A stretch of DNA of 64,000 nt from contig NC_018227.2 of NCBI RefSeq assembly GCF_000304355.2, forward strand, positions 2,232,001 through 2,296,000, in the 5' to 3' direction. A model generated the notes under the pieces. The model searched no databases. It was not told the DNA's origin and saw only the letters and a program-made list of their open reading frames with translations. The position numbers and the translations under genes were made by a program. Below are positions 45,799 through 55,300 of this stretch, one piece after another. The stretch comes from Methanoculleus bourgensis MS2 (lineage in GTDB: Archaea; Halobacteriota; Methanomicrobia; Methanomicrobiales; Methanoculleaceae). The stretch's first letter is position 1; each line of letters opens with the position of its first letter.

Positions 45799-46806
45799 TC
45801 ACTCCCGGGATGCCATGTACGAGGCGATATCGACCATCCTTTTTGCGTACGCAAACTCGTTGTCATACCAGACCAGGACCCTGGCCATCCGCCCGCCGAC
45901 GACGCTCGTGGACCTCCCGTCGACGACCCCGGAGTGCGGGTCGCCGATGATATCGGCCGAGACGAGCGGGTCATCGGTGTACGCGAGGTACCCTTTCATC
46001 TTCCCGTCCGCGGCCTGCTTCATCGCGGCGTTCACTGCACCGGCTGTTGTGTCCTGCTTCAGGTCTGCGATGATATCGACGACCGAGCCGTCGGGAATGG
46101 GAGCCCGGATCGCGATCGCGTCCATCTTCCCGGTGAGTTCAGGGAGGACGTGGGTGGTGGCGATGGCGGCCCCGGTCGATGTCGGGATCAGCGAGACCGC
46201 CGCGGCACGTCCCCGGCGGGGTTTCTTTGTGGCCCGGTCGACCAGTGCCTGGGTGGCGGTGTAGGCATGGATCGCCGTCGCCATCAGCCGTTCGACGCCG
46301 AACGAGTCGTTGAGCACTTTTGCCGCCGGCGCAAGCGCGTTGGTTGTGCAGGAAGCGTTCGAGATGACGGTGTGCTTTGCGGGGTCGTAGGCGCCCTCGT
46401 TGACGCCGAGCACGACCGTCAGGTCTGCGTCGGGCGAGGGTGCGCTGATGACGACCCGTGCGGCCCCGGCATCAAGGTGCTTTGCTGAGGCCGCCCGCTC
46501 AGTGAAGCGGCCCGTGCACTCAAGCACCATATCCACGCCGAGGTCGTTCCACGGGAGGCGTGCAGGGTCTCTCTCACTCAGGGCCCGCACTTTCTTCGAC
46601 CCGAACTTGAGATGATCTGAACCGGCCTCGATCGGGAAGGGCGCTCGCCCGTGGACTGAGTCGTACTTCATCAGGTAGGCGAGTTCGTCCAGCGGGTTTG
46701 GGTCGTTTACCGCGACGATCTCGATATTCCCCGGTGTATCGGTCAGGTAGTTGTAGAGGACCTTCCGCCCGATCCGTCCGAACCCGTTTATGGCAACTTT
46801 CTTCAT
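45799..46806 (-). CDS. gap: Bacterial-type glyceraldehyde-3-phosphate dehydrogenase (class I)
   Basis: 335 residues from ATG 46806, with GGGGGAAG upstream; the open frame continues to 47478 but that region is not coding. It has INGFGRIGR, the NAD-type Asp in VAVNDPNP, LMKYDSVHGR, the catalytic Cys in SNASCTTNALAP, HAYTATQALVD, and VWYDNEFAYAKRM. These are the class I motifs of bacteria and eukaryotes. Typical archaeal GAPDHs have a different N-terminus and SCNTTGL-type active sites. It is probably acquired by transfer. First gene of gap-ldh-pps, with a palindrome between TATA and ATG. Confidence 0.93.
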   Translation of the reverse strand: MKKVAINGFGRIGRKVLYNYLTDTPGNIEIVAVNDPNPLDELAYLMKYDSVHGRAPFPIEAGSDHLKFGSKKVRALSERDPARLPWNDLGVDMVLECTGRFTERAASAKHLDAGAARVVISAPSPDADLTVVLGVNEGAYDPAKHTVISNASCTTNALAPAAKVLNDSFGVERLMATAIHAYTATQALVDRATKKPRRGRAAAVSLIPTSTGAAIATTHVLPELTGKMDAIAIRAPIPDGSVVDIIADLKQDTTAGAVNAAMKQAADGKMKGYLAYTDDPLVSADIIGDPHSGVVDGRSTSVVGGRMARVLVWYDNEFAYAKRMVDIASYMASRE

Positions 46807-46814
46807 GATACTTC

Positions 46815-46858
46815 CCCCTGTCTGACAGGGGTTCCCCTCTGCGGGAGGGTATATATGA
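46815..46858 (-). promoter_or_regulatory. gap operon promoter with 17-bp palindrome
   Basis: On the minus strand a TATA box (CATATATAC) lies at about 46849-46857, and CCCCTGTC-T-GACAGGGG (46815-46831) is a palindrome with 8-base arms, covering the expected start of transcription about 25 bases after TATA. A repressor site is likely. It also overlaps the leader, so a hairpin in the mRNA is an alternative. Confidence 0.6.
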
Positions 46859-47218
46859 TCTTTGCCCGGGGATGGTGCCGGGGAAATTCGCCGGTTCGGG
46901 GGCGGTTTGGGTTTTCCGGCCGCAGGGTTTCGCGCCGGCCGGACCCCGCGACGCCGCCGGAGGCCGACACCCCCTCTCTGAAGGCCGGCGCGATGGTCGC
47001 CTTCCGGGGCCACGGATCTCCACCGGATATCGCACCTGACGGTGCTCGTGCTCCGGATGCCCCATCCATCGCAATCGCCATGGCCGGCCTCGATCCGCGC
47101 GGGAGGGGGGGCGGGGGATGCCGGAGAAGAACTTTGGGGTGACATTCTGCCCGGGGAGATCCCCGGAAAAATGCCGGCAACTGACCGGATCCCCCGGGAT
47201 GCCTTTATGTACCCTCGC
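46859..47218. other. Spacer between gap and the MNT gene
   Basis: No gene is supported. A GGGGCCACGGATCTCCACCGG tract near 47006 resembles the GC-rich dispersed repeat. The rest is unremarkable. Confidence 0.4.
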
Positions 47219-47276
47219 TGATATATACTCAACAAGTGATGAGAGAAAGTCAACATCTGTTGAATAATATTCAACA
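47219..47276 (+). promoter_or_regulatory. Promoter and nested palindromes at the MNT gene start
   Basis: The TATA-like TGATATATAC lies at 47219-47228. TGTTGAATAATATTCAACA (47258-47276) is a perfect 19-base palindrome, and CAACA-TC-TGTTG (47251-47262) overlaps it. Further TCAACA half-sites lie at 47229. This is the usual layout of an autoregulated toxin-antitoxin promoter. Confidence 0.6.
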
Positions 47277-47904
47277 AAATGAGAACCCCGGCCGGCAGTT
47301 CCTGGATGAAGAGACACCCACAGCAGACGGGAACACCCCGCCCGGCAACCCCCACCCCTGGGACTTCCTTGACGCGTACGGATCGCTCTTCCGGAGATCG
47401 TCGTTGATCCTCCTCGTCCTGCTCGGGAGGGACTACACGAGGAAGTTCCACGTCCGGGAGCTCTCCCGGATAGTACATCGCGATGTCTCGCTCGTCAGCA
47501 AAAACCTCAAAGATCTCGGGGCGATGGATCTGGTCACCCGCGAAGACGTAGGAAACCTCGCCTTCTATCAGGCAAACATGGAGAACGTCCTCCTGCGGCA
47601 GATGAAGATCAGTTTTACGGTCCTTGAACTGCAGCCACTCATCCGGGACCTGCAGGGTATGACGACGAGCGTTATCCTCTACGGCAGTTGTGCGCGAGGA
47701 GAGGATACGCCCGCAAGCGATATCGACCTCTATATCGAGACCCTCGACAAAGAGCCTATCCCGGAGATCTTACATATGCACCAGAACACCCTTGCGCGAG
47801 AACTCTCCCCGATCGTCAACACGCCGGATGAAACCTATCGATTAAAGACCGAGGACGCCCCATTCTTCGATAACATCCAGCAGGGAATCGTTCTTATCGG
47901 GTGA
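47239..47904 (+). CDS. MNT-type nucleotidyltransferase with winged-helix N-domain
   Basis: About 221 residues. The ATG at 47239 and the GTG at 47236 lie close to, or before, the predicted transcription start. The homologous part begins around WDFLDAYGSLFRRSSLI, so the true start may be further in. The N-terminal region (about 35-105) is a winged helix (HVRELSRIVHRDVSLVSKNL). The C-terminal region has the minimal nucleotidyltransferase motif SVILYGSCARGEDTPASDID, with GS and DxD. Such genes form MNT/HEPN toxin-antitoxin pairs, and the HEPN gene follows after 3 bases. The winged helix may bind the palindromes upstream. Confidence 0.8.
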   Translation: MRESQHLLNNIQQNENPGRQFLDEETPTADGNTPPGNPHPWDFLDAYGSLFRRSSLILLVLLGRDYTRKFHVRELSRIVHRDVSLVSKNLKDLGAMDLVTREDVGNLAFYQANMENVLLRQMKISFTVLELQPLIRDLQGMTTSVILYGSCARGEDTPASDIDLYIETLDKEPIPEILHMHQNTLARELSPIVNTPDETYRLKTEDAPFFDNIQQGIVLIG

Positions 47905-47907
47905 GGG

Positions 47908-48360
47908 ATGTCATACAAATTCCAGGCTTGTTTGAGCCGTCGGGGTGTGGTCAAACGGCCCGCGAGCAGGGCGACGGTCGAGAGGGAGCTCGCTGAGGCA
48001 AAGGGAGATCTCGATTCAGCGAAGAAATCGCTCCTCGAATCCGACTACAAGTGGACCATCATCAAGGCATACTATTCCATGTTCCATGCCTGCAAATCGC
48101 TGCTCTTCAGTGCCGGGTACGTCGAGAAGAGCCATGAGTGTCTTATAGCCGCCATCGAGGAACTATTCACCGATAGAGGAATCCTGCCTCCCGCAATCGT
48201 CTCCGACCTCCGGTGAGCGAAGACCGCACGGGAGGCCGCCGACTACGGTCTGACGCACGGTGAAGCCTCTGCAAACGGAACCGTGCAGGATGCGGAGCAG
48301 ATCTTCGATATAATCTCCGGCTACCTTGTAAAACAGGGGTTCGAGGCGCCTTCCCCGTAA
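47908..48360 (+). pseudogene. HEPN-domain gene interrupted by an in-frame TGA
   Basis: The first 102 codons encode a HEPN protein (AEAKGDLDSAKKSLLESD, then IKAYYSMFHACKSLLFSAGY). They stop at TGA 48214-48216 right after VSDLR. The same frame continues for 47 more codons to TAA 48358-48360 with typical HEPN C-terminal sequence (AKTAREAADYGLTHGEAS). The TGA probably arose from CGA (Arg) by a single C-to-T change. TGA is not used for selenocysteine in this order, as far as is known. The truncated toxin may be inactive, or the antitoxin alone may remain useful. Confidence 0.75.
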
Positions 48361-49199
48361 TCGCAGAGATGCCCGGCGGAGGGTAATGGTAACCCACGTT
48401 ACTTCCCTGACTCTCCCCCTTTTACAATCGTTGGACCGTAGTATGGACCCGTTGCGAAGCCGATGATGGTCTGCAGACGGGCCGCCTCGGGGCGAGTGAA
48501 CCGGGAAGGGTTCAACCCGATACTTCCAGGATTGAGATGCATAATTGGTCCGATTGGCGATGAACGGGCGATAAAATGAGCAGATATCCAGCCCGATAAT
48601 GGCATTTCGATGCCTCTGGATATTCTTTTTCGGTTGTCGATCGAGTAGAGTTCACTCCCGGTATTGCTCAGGTTAATATTCCAGAACAGGCGAGAGGATA
48701 ATTATAATCGGTAATATATAATAATAATCGCATGATATAGCCAAACAAATATATAATGGCGAACATATTCCCCTCTCAGTCTTCAGATAGGATGGAATGA
48801 TCAAGGGGGGGATCGATCGTGAATCTCGGCAATTTTTCATCGATGTCATCAGTTTTCAGCCGGAACAGGCGTTTCCAGTGCTCTACCATAACTCACCACC
48901 ATGGTCGCATCAGTCTGCCCATGACTCCGGGATGGTGAACCGTAGCCGTACCGCTGCTGCCACACCGGGATTTCGCCTGGTCGGGAGGCTGGAAACGTAG
49001 ATGAACATGGCTGCCTGGCGAGCAAGCTGGTGAGGTACGGGACCGTTCACCATGACGGCTCCAGGATTAGCGTGACCTCTGGAACGAAGCATGCCTCTCG
49101 CGTTCGCATCGTCTTCCACGGGAAGATGGATGTAAGGGACCGCACTCTCCCACAGGCCCCATCAGGCGGCGGCTCTATCGAATTGAAAGAGGTTTGAGC
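48361..49199. other. AT-mixed spacer upstream of the giant surface gene
   Basis: No clear gene. A small minus-strand frame (48399-48605) has RFTRPEAARLQT, vaguely like the end of cytosine methylases, but the rest does not match. An AT-rich run (48708-48760, with AATATATAATGG) may hold a promoter for the giant gene, leaving a long leader. GGTGAAC and GTTCACC (48933 and 49044) are inverted. Confidence 0.4.
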
Positions 49200-49322
49200 A
49201 TGAAAGCGCATGTGAACGTGATTACGGGGGTACTTATGCTACTTTCCCAGAAGACGGAACTGAGAGGGCGGCAGGGTACCGGGACCGAGGCCGAGTCGCC
49301 CGGAATAGGCAACCGGGCGTGA
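49200..49322 (+). CDS. Possible small leader ORF (40 residues)
   Basis: ATG at 49200 follows AAAGAGG at a good distance, and the stop at 49320-49322 overlaps the GTG that opens the giant gene's frame. The peptide (MKAHVNVITGVLMLLSQK and on) has no recognised match. It may be a leader peptide that couples translation, or the frame may be accidental. Confidence 0.3.
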   Translation: MKAHVNVITGVLMLLSQKTELRGRQGTGTEAESPGIGNRA

Positions 49323-49327
49323 TTGTG

Positions 49328-52300
49328 ATGGATAGATCGAGAGTAATAGCAGGGGCCATCGTCATCCTCCTTGCCGTCGCCGTGCTGGCAGTGCCGGTGG
49401 CGGCGGAAGAGTATGTGTTTGTGACGAAGTGGGGGGAATATGGTACGGGAGAGGGGTTCAAGGATCCCTTTGACATAGCTATAGACACTGCCGGCCACAT
49501 CTATATTACTGAAACCGATGCCAACCACATCCTGCAGCGCATCCTGAAGCTCGACAGCTCCATGAACTTCATTACCAAATGGGGCTCATACGGGACTGGC
49601 AATGGGCAGTTTAATGGGCCCCAGGGTATTGCCGTGAATGCTGCTGGTAACGTCTATGTCGCTGATACATACAACCACCGCATCCAGAAATTCGATTCCA
49701 GTGGTAACCTCCTTACCAAGTGGGGTTCATGGGGGTCCGGTGACGGGCAGTTTAGTTATCCCGATAGCGTCGCCGTGGACGCTGCCGGGAACGTCTATGT
49801 CTCCGATACCAACAATGGCCGTATCCAGAAGTTCGACTCTGATGGCACTTTCCTTGGGAAATGGGGATCATGGGGATCTGGCGATGGACAGTTAAGGTTC
49901 TCACAAGATCTGGTTGTGGATGCTGCAGGCAACATATATGTGGCCGAATATGGTAACCATCGCATCCAGAAATTCGATTCCAATGGTAATTTTCTCTGGA
50001 AAAAGGGTTCATCGGGGTCCGGCGATGGGCAGTTTCTCTCTCCTTATGGTATTACCGTGGACGCTGCTGGAAACGTCTATGTCGCTGATACTTGGAACCA
50101 CCGCATCCAGAAATTCGATTCCAGTGGCAATTTCCTGACGAAATGGGGTTCACGGGGGTCTGGTAATGGACAATTTAGTGAGCCCTTTGGCGTTGCCGTG
50201 GACAGTGCTGGCAACGTGTATGTAACTGAGAGAGGTAACGACCGCGTCCAGATGTTCGCCCCGGCCTCCGCCCTGACCGTCACCGGGATCGTTCCCGCTT
50301 CCGGACTCAACACAGGGAGCGTGAGCATCACCGATCTCTCCGGCACCGGGTTTGCCAACGGTGCGACCGTGAACCTCACCCGGACCGGAGAGACGAACAT
50401 CGTGGCAACCGATGTCTCCGTCCTTTCTTCGACGCAGATCACCTGCACCCTTGACCTGACCGGCGCCGTTGCAGGATCCTGGAACGTCGTAGTGACGAAT
50501 CCTGACAATCAGTTCGCAACTCTTACCGATGGATTTACCGTGAATGCAGAGAACCGTGCCCCGGTCGCGGAAGACGACACCTACACCACAGATGAAGATA
50601 CGCTTCTCACCATCTCCGCTCCCGGAGTGCTGGCGAACGATAACGACCCCGACGGGGATGCCCTCACCGCAGTCCTGGTCGACGACGTTTCGAACGGTAC
50701 ATTAACCCTGAACGCTGACGGCTCGTTCACGTACCTGCCCAATACAGGATTCTCTGATATAGACACGTTCACCTATACGGCGAACGATGGAACTCAGAGT
50801 TCTAACGTTGCTACAGTATCCATAAACGTCAATCCGGCTTCGGCAGTTTTAACATCGATTGTGGTAACCCCGGTACAACCAATCCTTGAAATTGGTGGAA
50901 CCCAGCAATTCACGGCAACCGGCTATGATCAGTATGGGACTCCCCTACCCACCGGTGAGATCGTCTGGTCCAGCACGAATACCACGGTGGGAACAATCGA
51001 TGCGACAGGCCTCTTCACTGCAACCGCAGAAGGATCCACGACAGTCACCGCCACTGCGGGGGAGGTTTCCGGGACGGCTGAAGTGACGGTTAACCCCGCC
51101 CTGACCGTCACCGGGATCGTTCCCGCCTCCGGACCTAACACAGGGAACGTGAGCATCACCAATCTCTCCGGCACCGGGTTTGTTGACGGCGCGACCGTGA
51201 ACCTCACCCGGACCGGAGAGACGAACATCGTGGCAACGGATGTTTCCGTTCTCTCTTCGACGCAGATCACCTGTACGCTGGACCTGACCGGCGCCGCTGC
51301 GGGGTCCTGGAACGTGGTGGTGACAAATCCAGATGGACGGTACGATATCCTGTCAGATGGGTTTGCCGTCGTGGCGGCGAGTGAGATTGTAACGTTCAAC
51401 GATCCCAACCTCGAGGCTACAGTGCGTGGTGCGCTGGGTAAGCCCGTGGGAGATATTACGGCCGATGACATGGCCACATTTATTACTCTAGGTGCAGATT
51501 GGAGAGGAATCCGTGATCTATCGGGGCTGGAGTATGCGGTCAACCTGCAGCATCTCTATCTCCAACAGAACCGCCAGATCAGCGACCTCGGCCCCCTTGC
51601 CGGCCTGACAGACCTGCAGACTCTTGACCTTTGGAACAACCAGATCAGCGACCTCAGCCCCCTCGCCGGCCTGACAAACCTGTCTGTGCTCCTCCTTGGT
51701 TCCAACCAGATCAGCGATATCGGCCCCCTTGCTGGCCTGACAGACCTGCAGCGTCTTCACCTTTATGACAACCAGATCCGCGACATCGGCCCCCTTGCCG
51801 GCCTGACAAACCTGTGGGAACTTCGCCTTTATAACAACCAGATCCGCGACATCGGCCCGCTGGTTGCCAACAGCGGGCTCGGCTCAGGCGACGAGGTGTA
51901 CCTTCAGTACAACTACCTCGACCTCACCCCGGGGTCCGCTGATATGAATGACATCCAAACACTGCAAAGCAGAGGAGTGTACGTCGCCTATGAACCGCAA
52001 AACCCGGTGCCGACCTATACACTCGACCTCGCCGTGAATCCTGAGGGCGGCGGCACCGTCACCGGAGCCGGGACCTACAAAGCTGGCGATACCGTTCCCA
52101 TTACAGCGACACCCAATGAAGGCTGGGAGTTTGTCAACTGGACAAATGAGACAGGAGCGACAGTAAGTTCCGAGCCAAACTTCGACTATCCCATGCCCGA
52201 AGGCGACGTGGCGCTCACTGCCAACTTTGAAGGCGAAGCCATCACCTACACGCTCGGCCTGGCAGTGAATCCTGCTGGTAGTGGTACCGTCACCGGAGCC

Positions 52301-55300
52301 GGCACCTACGCAGCGGGAGACACAGTCTCGGTCACGGCCACACCGAATGATGGCTACACCTTTGTCAACTGGACGGACGAAACAGATGTTACAGTGAGTA
52401 CCGCAGCGAGTTTCGACTACACCATGCCTGACGGTGACGTGACCCTCACCGCTAACTTCGCGGCGATCACCTACACCCTTGACCTTGCAGTGAATCCTGA
52501 AGGCAGCGGTACGGCCACCGGGGCCGGCACCTACGCAGCTGGAGCAACAGTTCCCATCACAGCGACACCCAATGAAGGCTGGGAGTTCGCCAACTGGACG
52601 GATGGGACAGGAGCGACAGTTAGTTCCGAGGCGACCTTCGACTATACCATGCCAGCCCAGGAAACGGCACTCACCGCCAATTTCGAGCCGGCACCTCCCG
52701 TCCTTGCTCGCATTGAGGTATCACCGGCCGAAGCAACCCTCGAGGTCGGGGCGACCCGGCAATTCACGGCAACCGGGTATGACCAGTACGGGAATCCCCT
52801 ATCTGTCGGTGAGATCGTCTGGTCCAGCACGAATGAGGCCGTCGGGACAATCGATGCGTCCGGTATGTTTACCGCGCTGGCTGCCGGCAGTACAGAGCTC
52901 GTTGCCGAAGCAAACGGAATCTCAGGCAAGGCGAACGTCACGGTTACTCCTGCAGCTCCTGTCCTAACATCCATCGCGGTAACGCCGGAATCCCCTGCGC
53001 TGGAGATTGGAACCACTCAGCAGTTTACTGCGACCTGCTACGACCAATATGGCCAGACGATGCCTGACATGGCCGTCTCATGGTCCAGCAGCAATACTTC
53101 AGTGGGAACCATCGAGTCAAACGGGATGTTCACAGCGCTTACCGCCGGGTCCACCACGGTGACGGCGTCTGCTGCGGGCGTTTCTGGACAGACGGTGGCG
53201 ACCGTGAATCCGGCTGCCCCCGTAGTAACCCGTATTGCAGTATCGCCCCCATCCGTCACCCTGGATATCGGTGATACGCAAGCGTTTGTGGCCACCTGCT
53301 ACGATCAGTATGAGAATGAGATGCCCGGGACCAGTGTATCCTGGGCAAGTGATAGTACAACCGTAGGAACCATCGACGCGACAGGCCTCTTCACTGCAAC
53401 CGCGGAAGGATCCACGACCGTCACCGCCACTGCGGGGGATGTCTCCGGGACGGCAGAAGTGAGAGTTAATCCCGCCCTGACCGTCACCGGGATTGTTCCC
53501 GCCTCCGGGCCTAACACCGGCCCTGTGAGCATCACCGACCTCTCTGGCACCGGTTTTGCTGACGGCGCAACCGTGAAACTCACCCGTGACGGTGAGGCAG
53601 ATATCGTGGCAACAGATGTTGCCGTCCTCTCCCCGACGCAGATCACCTGCACGCTGGACCTGACCGGCGCCGCTGTGGGTACATGGAACGTGGTGGTGAC
53701 GAATCCTGATGAGCAGTACGATATCCTGTCGGATGGGTTTGCCGTCGTGGCGGCGAGCGAGGTTGTAACGTTCAACGATCCCAACCTCGAGGCTGCAGTG
53801 CGCCAGGAACTGAGCAAACCCAAGGGAGACATTACCGCTGACGATATGGCCACGCTTACTAGGCTCTCTGCAGCAGGTAGAGGAATCCGTGATCTGTCGG
53901 GACTGGAGTATGCGGTCAACCTGCAGACTCTTTATATCTCCAACAACCAGATCAGCGATCTGAGCCCCCTTGCCGGACTGACCAACCTGCAGACTCTTTG
54001 GCTTCAGGATAACCAGGTTAGCGACCTCAGCCCCCTCGCCGGCCTGACCAACCTGCAGCGTCTTTGGCTCAACCAAAACCAAATCCGCGATGTCAGTCCC
54101 CTCGCCGGCCTGACAAATCTGCGTGAGCTTCTCCTCGCTGTCAACCAGATCAGCGATCTGAGCCCCCTCGCCGGACTGACCAACCTGGGGTATGTTCAGC
54201 TATATCGCAACCAGATCAGCGATCTGAGCCCCCTCGCCGGACTGACCAACCTGGGGTATGTTCAGCTATATCGCAACCAGATCAGCGATCTGAGCCCCCT
54301 CGCCGGACTGACCAACCTGTATTTTCTTGATATCTCCTACAACCAGATCAGCGATCTGAGCCCCCTTGCTAGCCTGACCAACCTGTATTTTCTTGATATC
54401 TCCTACAACCAGATCAGCGATATCAGCCCTCTTGCCGGTCTCACGCGCCTGAGTCGTCTTTCTTTAGATAATAACCAGATCAGCGATATCAGCCCCCTCG
54501 CCGGCCTGATCAATCTGTATGTTCTAAATCTCAATTACAACCAGATCCGCGATATCAGCCCCCTGGTTGCCAATAGTGGGCTCGCGGGGGACGATGTGTA
54601 CCTTCAGTATAACTACCTCGACCTCACCCCAGGGTCTGCTGCGATGAATGACATCCAGACGCTGCAAAGCAGGGGAGTGTACGTTGTCTATGAGCCGCAA
54701 CATGAAGTAACGAAATACACGCTTGACCTCGCCGTGAATCCTGAAGGCAGCGGCACTGTCACCGGCGCCGGTACCTACGCTGCTGGATATACCGTTTCCA
54801 TCACAGCGACACCCAATGAAGGCTGGGAGTTCGCCAACTGGACGGATGGGACAGGAGCGACAGTAAGTTCCGAGGCTACCTTTGACTATCCCATGCCCGC
54901 CCGGGACACGGCGCTCATCGCCAATTTCGAGCCAGCACCTCCCGTTCTCACCCGCATTGATGTATCACCGGTCGAAGCAGCCCTTGAGGTCGGGGAGACC
55001 CGGCAATTCACGGCAACCGGGTATGACCAGTATGGGAATACTATACCCACCGGTGAGATCGTCTGGTCCAGCACGAATGAGGCCGTCGGGACAATCGATG
55101 CGTCCGGTATGTTTACCGCGCTGGCTGCCGGCAGTACAGAGCTCGTTGCCGAAGCAAACGGAATCTCAGGCAAGGCGAACGTCACGGTTACTCCTGCAGC
55201 TCCGGTCTTAACATCTATCGCCGTAACGCCAGAATCCCCGGCGCTGGAGGTCGGAACCACTCAGCAGTTTACCGCGACCTGCTACGACCAATATGGCCAG

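Noticed and set aside
45799-47478. 559-residue version of GAPDH
   Set aside because: The class I family starts at MKKVAINGFGRIGR (46806). The extra part crosses a TATA box and a palindrome.
48214-48216. TGA as selenocysteine or pyrrolysine codon in the HEPN gene
   Set aside because: Pyrrolysine uses TAG, selenocysteine is not known in this order, and no SECIS-like hairpin was seen. A point mutation from CGA is simpler.
48399-48605. Minus-strand frame with RFTRPEAARLQT as remnant of a cytosine methylase
   Set aside because: Only a short stretch resembles the family; the rest does not align, and no other methylase motif is nearby.
48797-49000. 67-residue frame as a gene
   Set aside because: No ribosome site of note and no recognised motif; composition is not like neighbouring genes.
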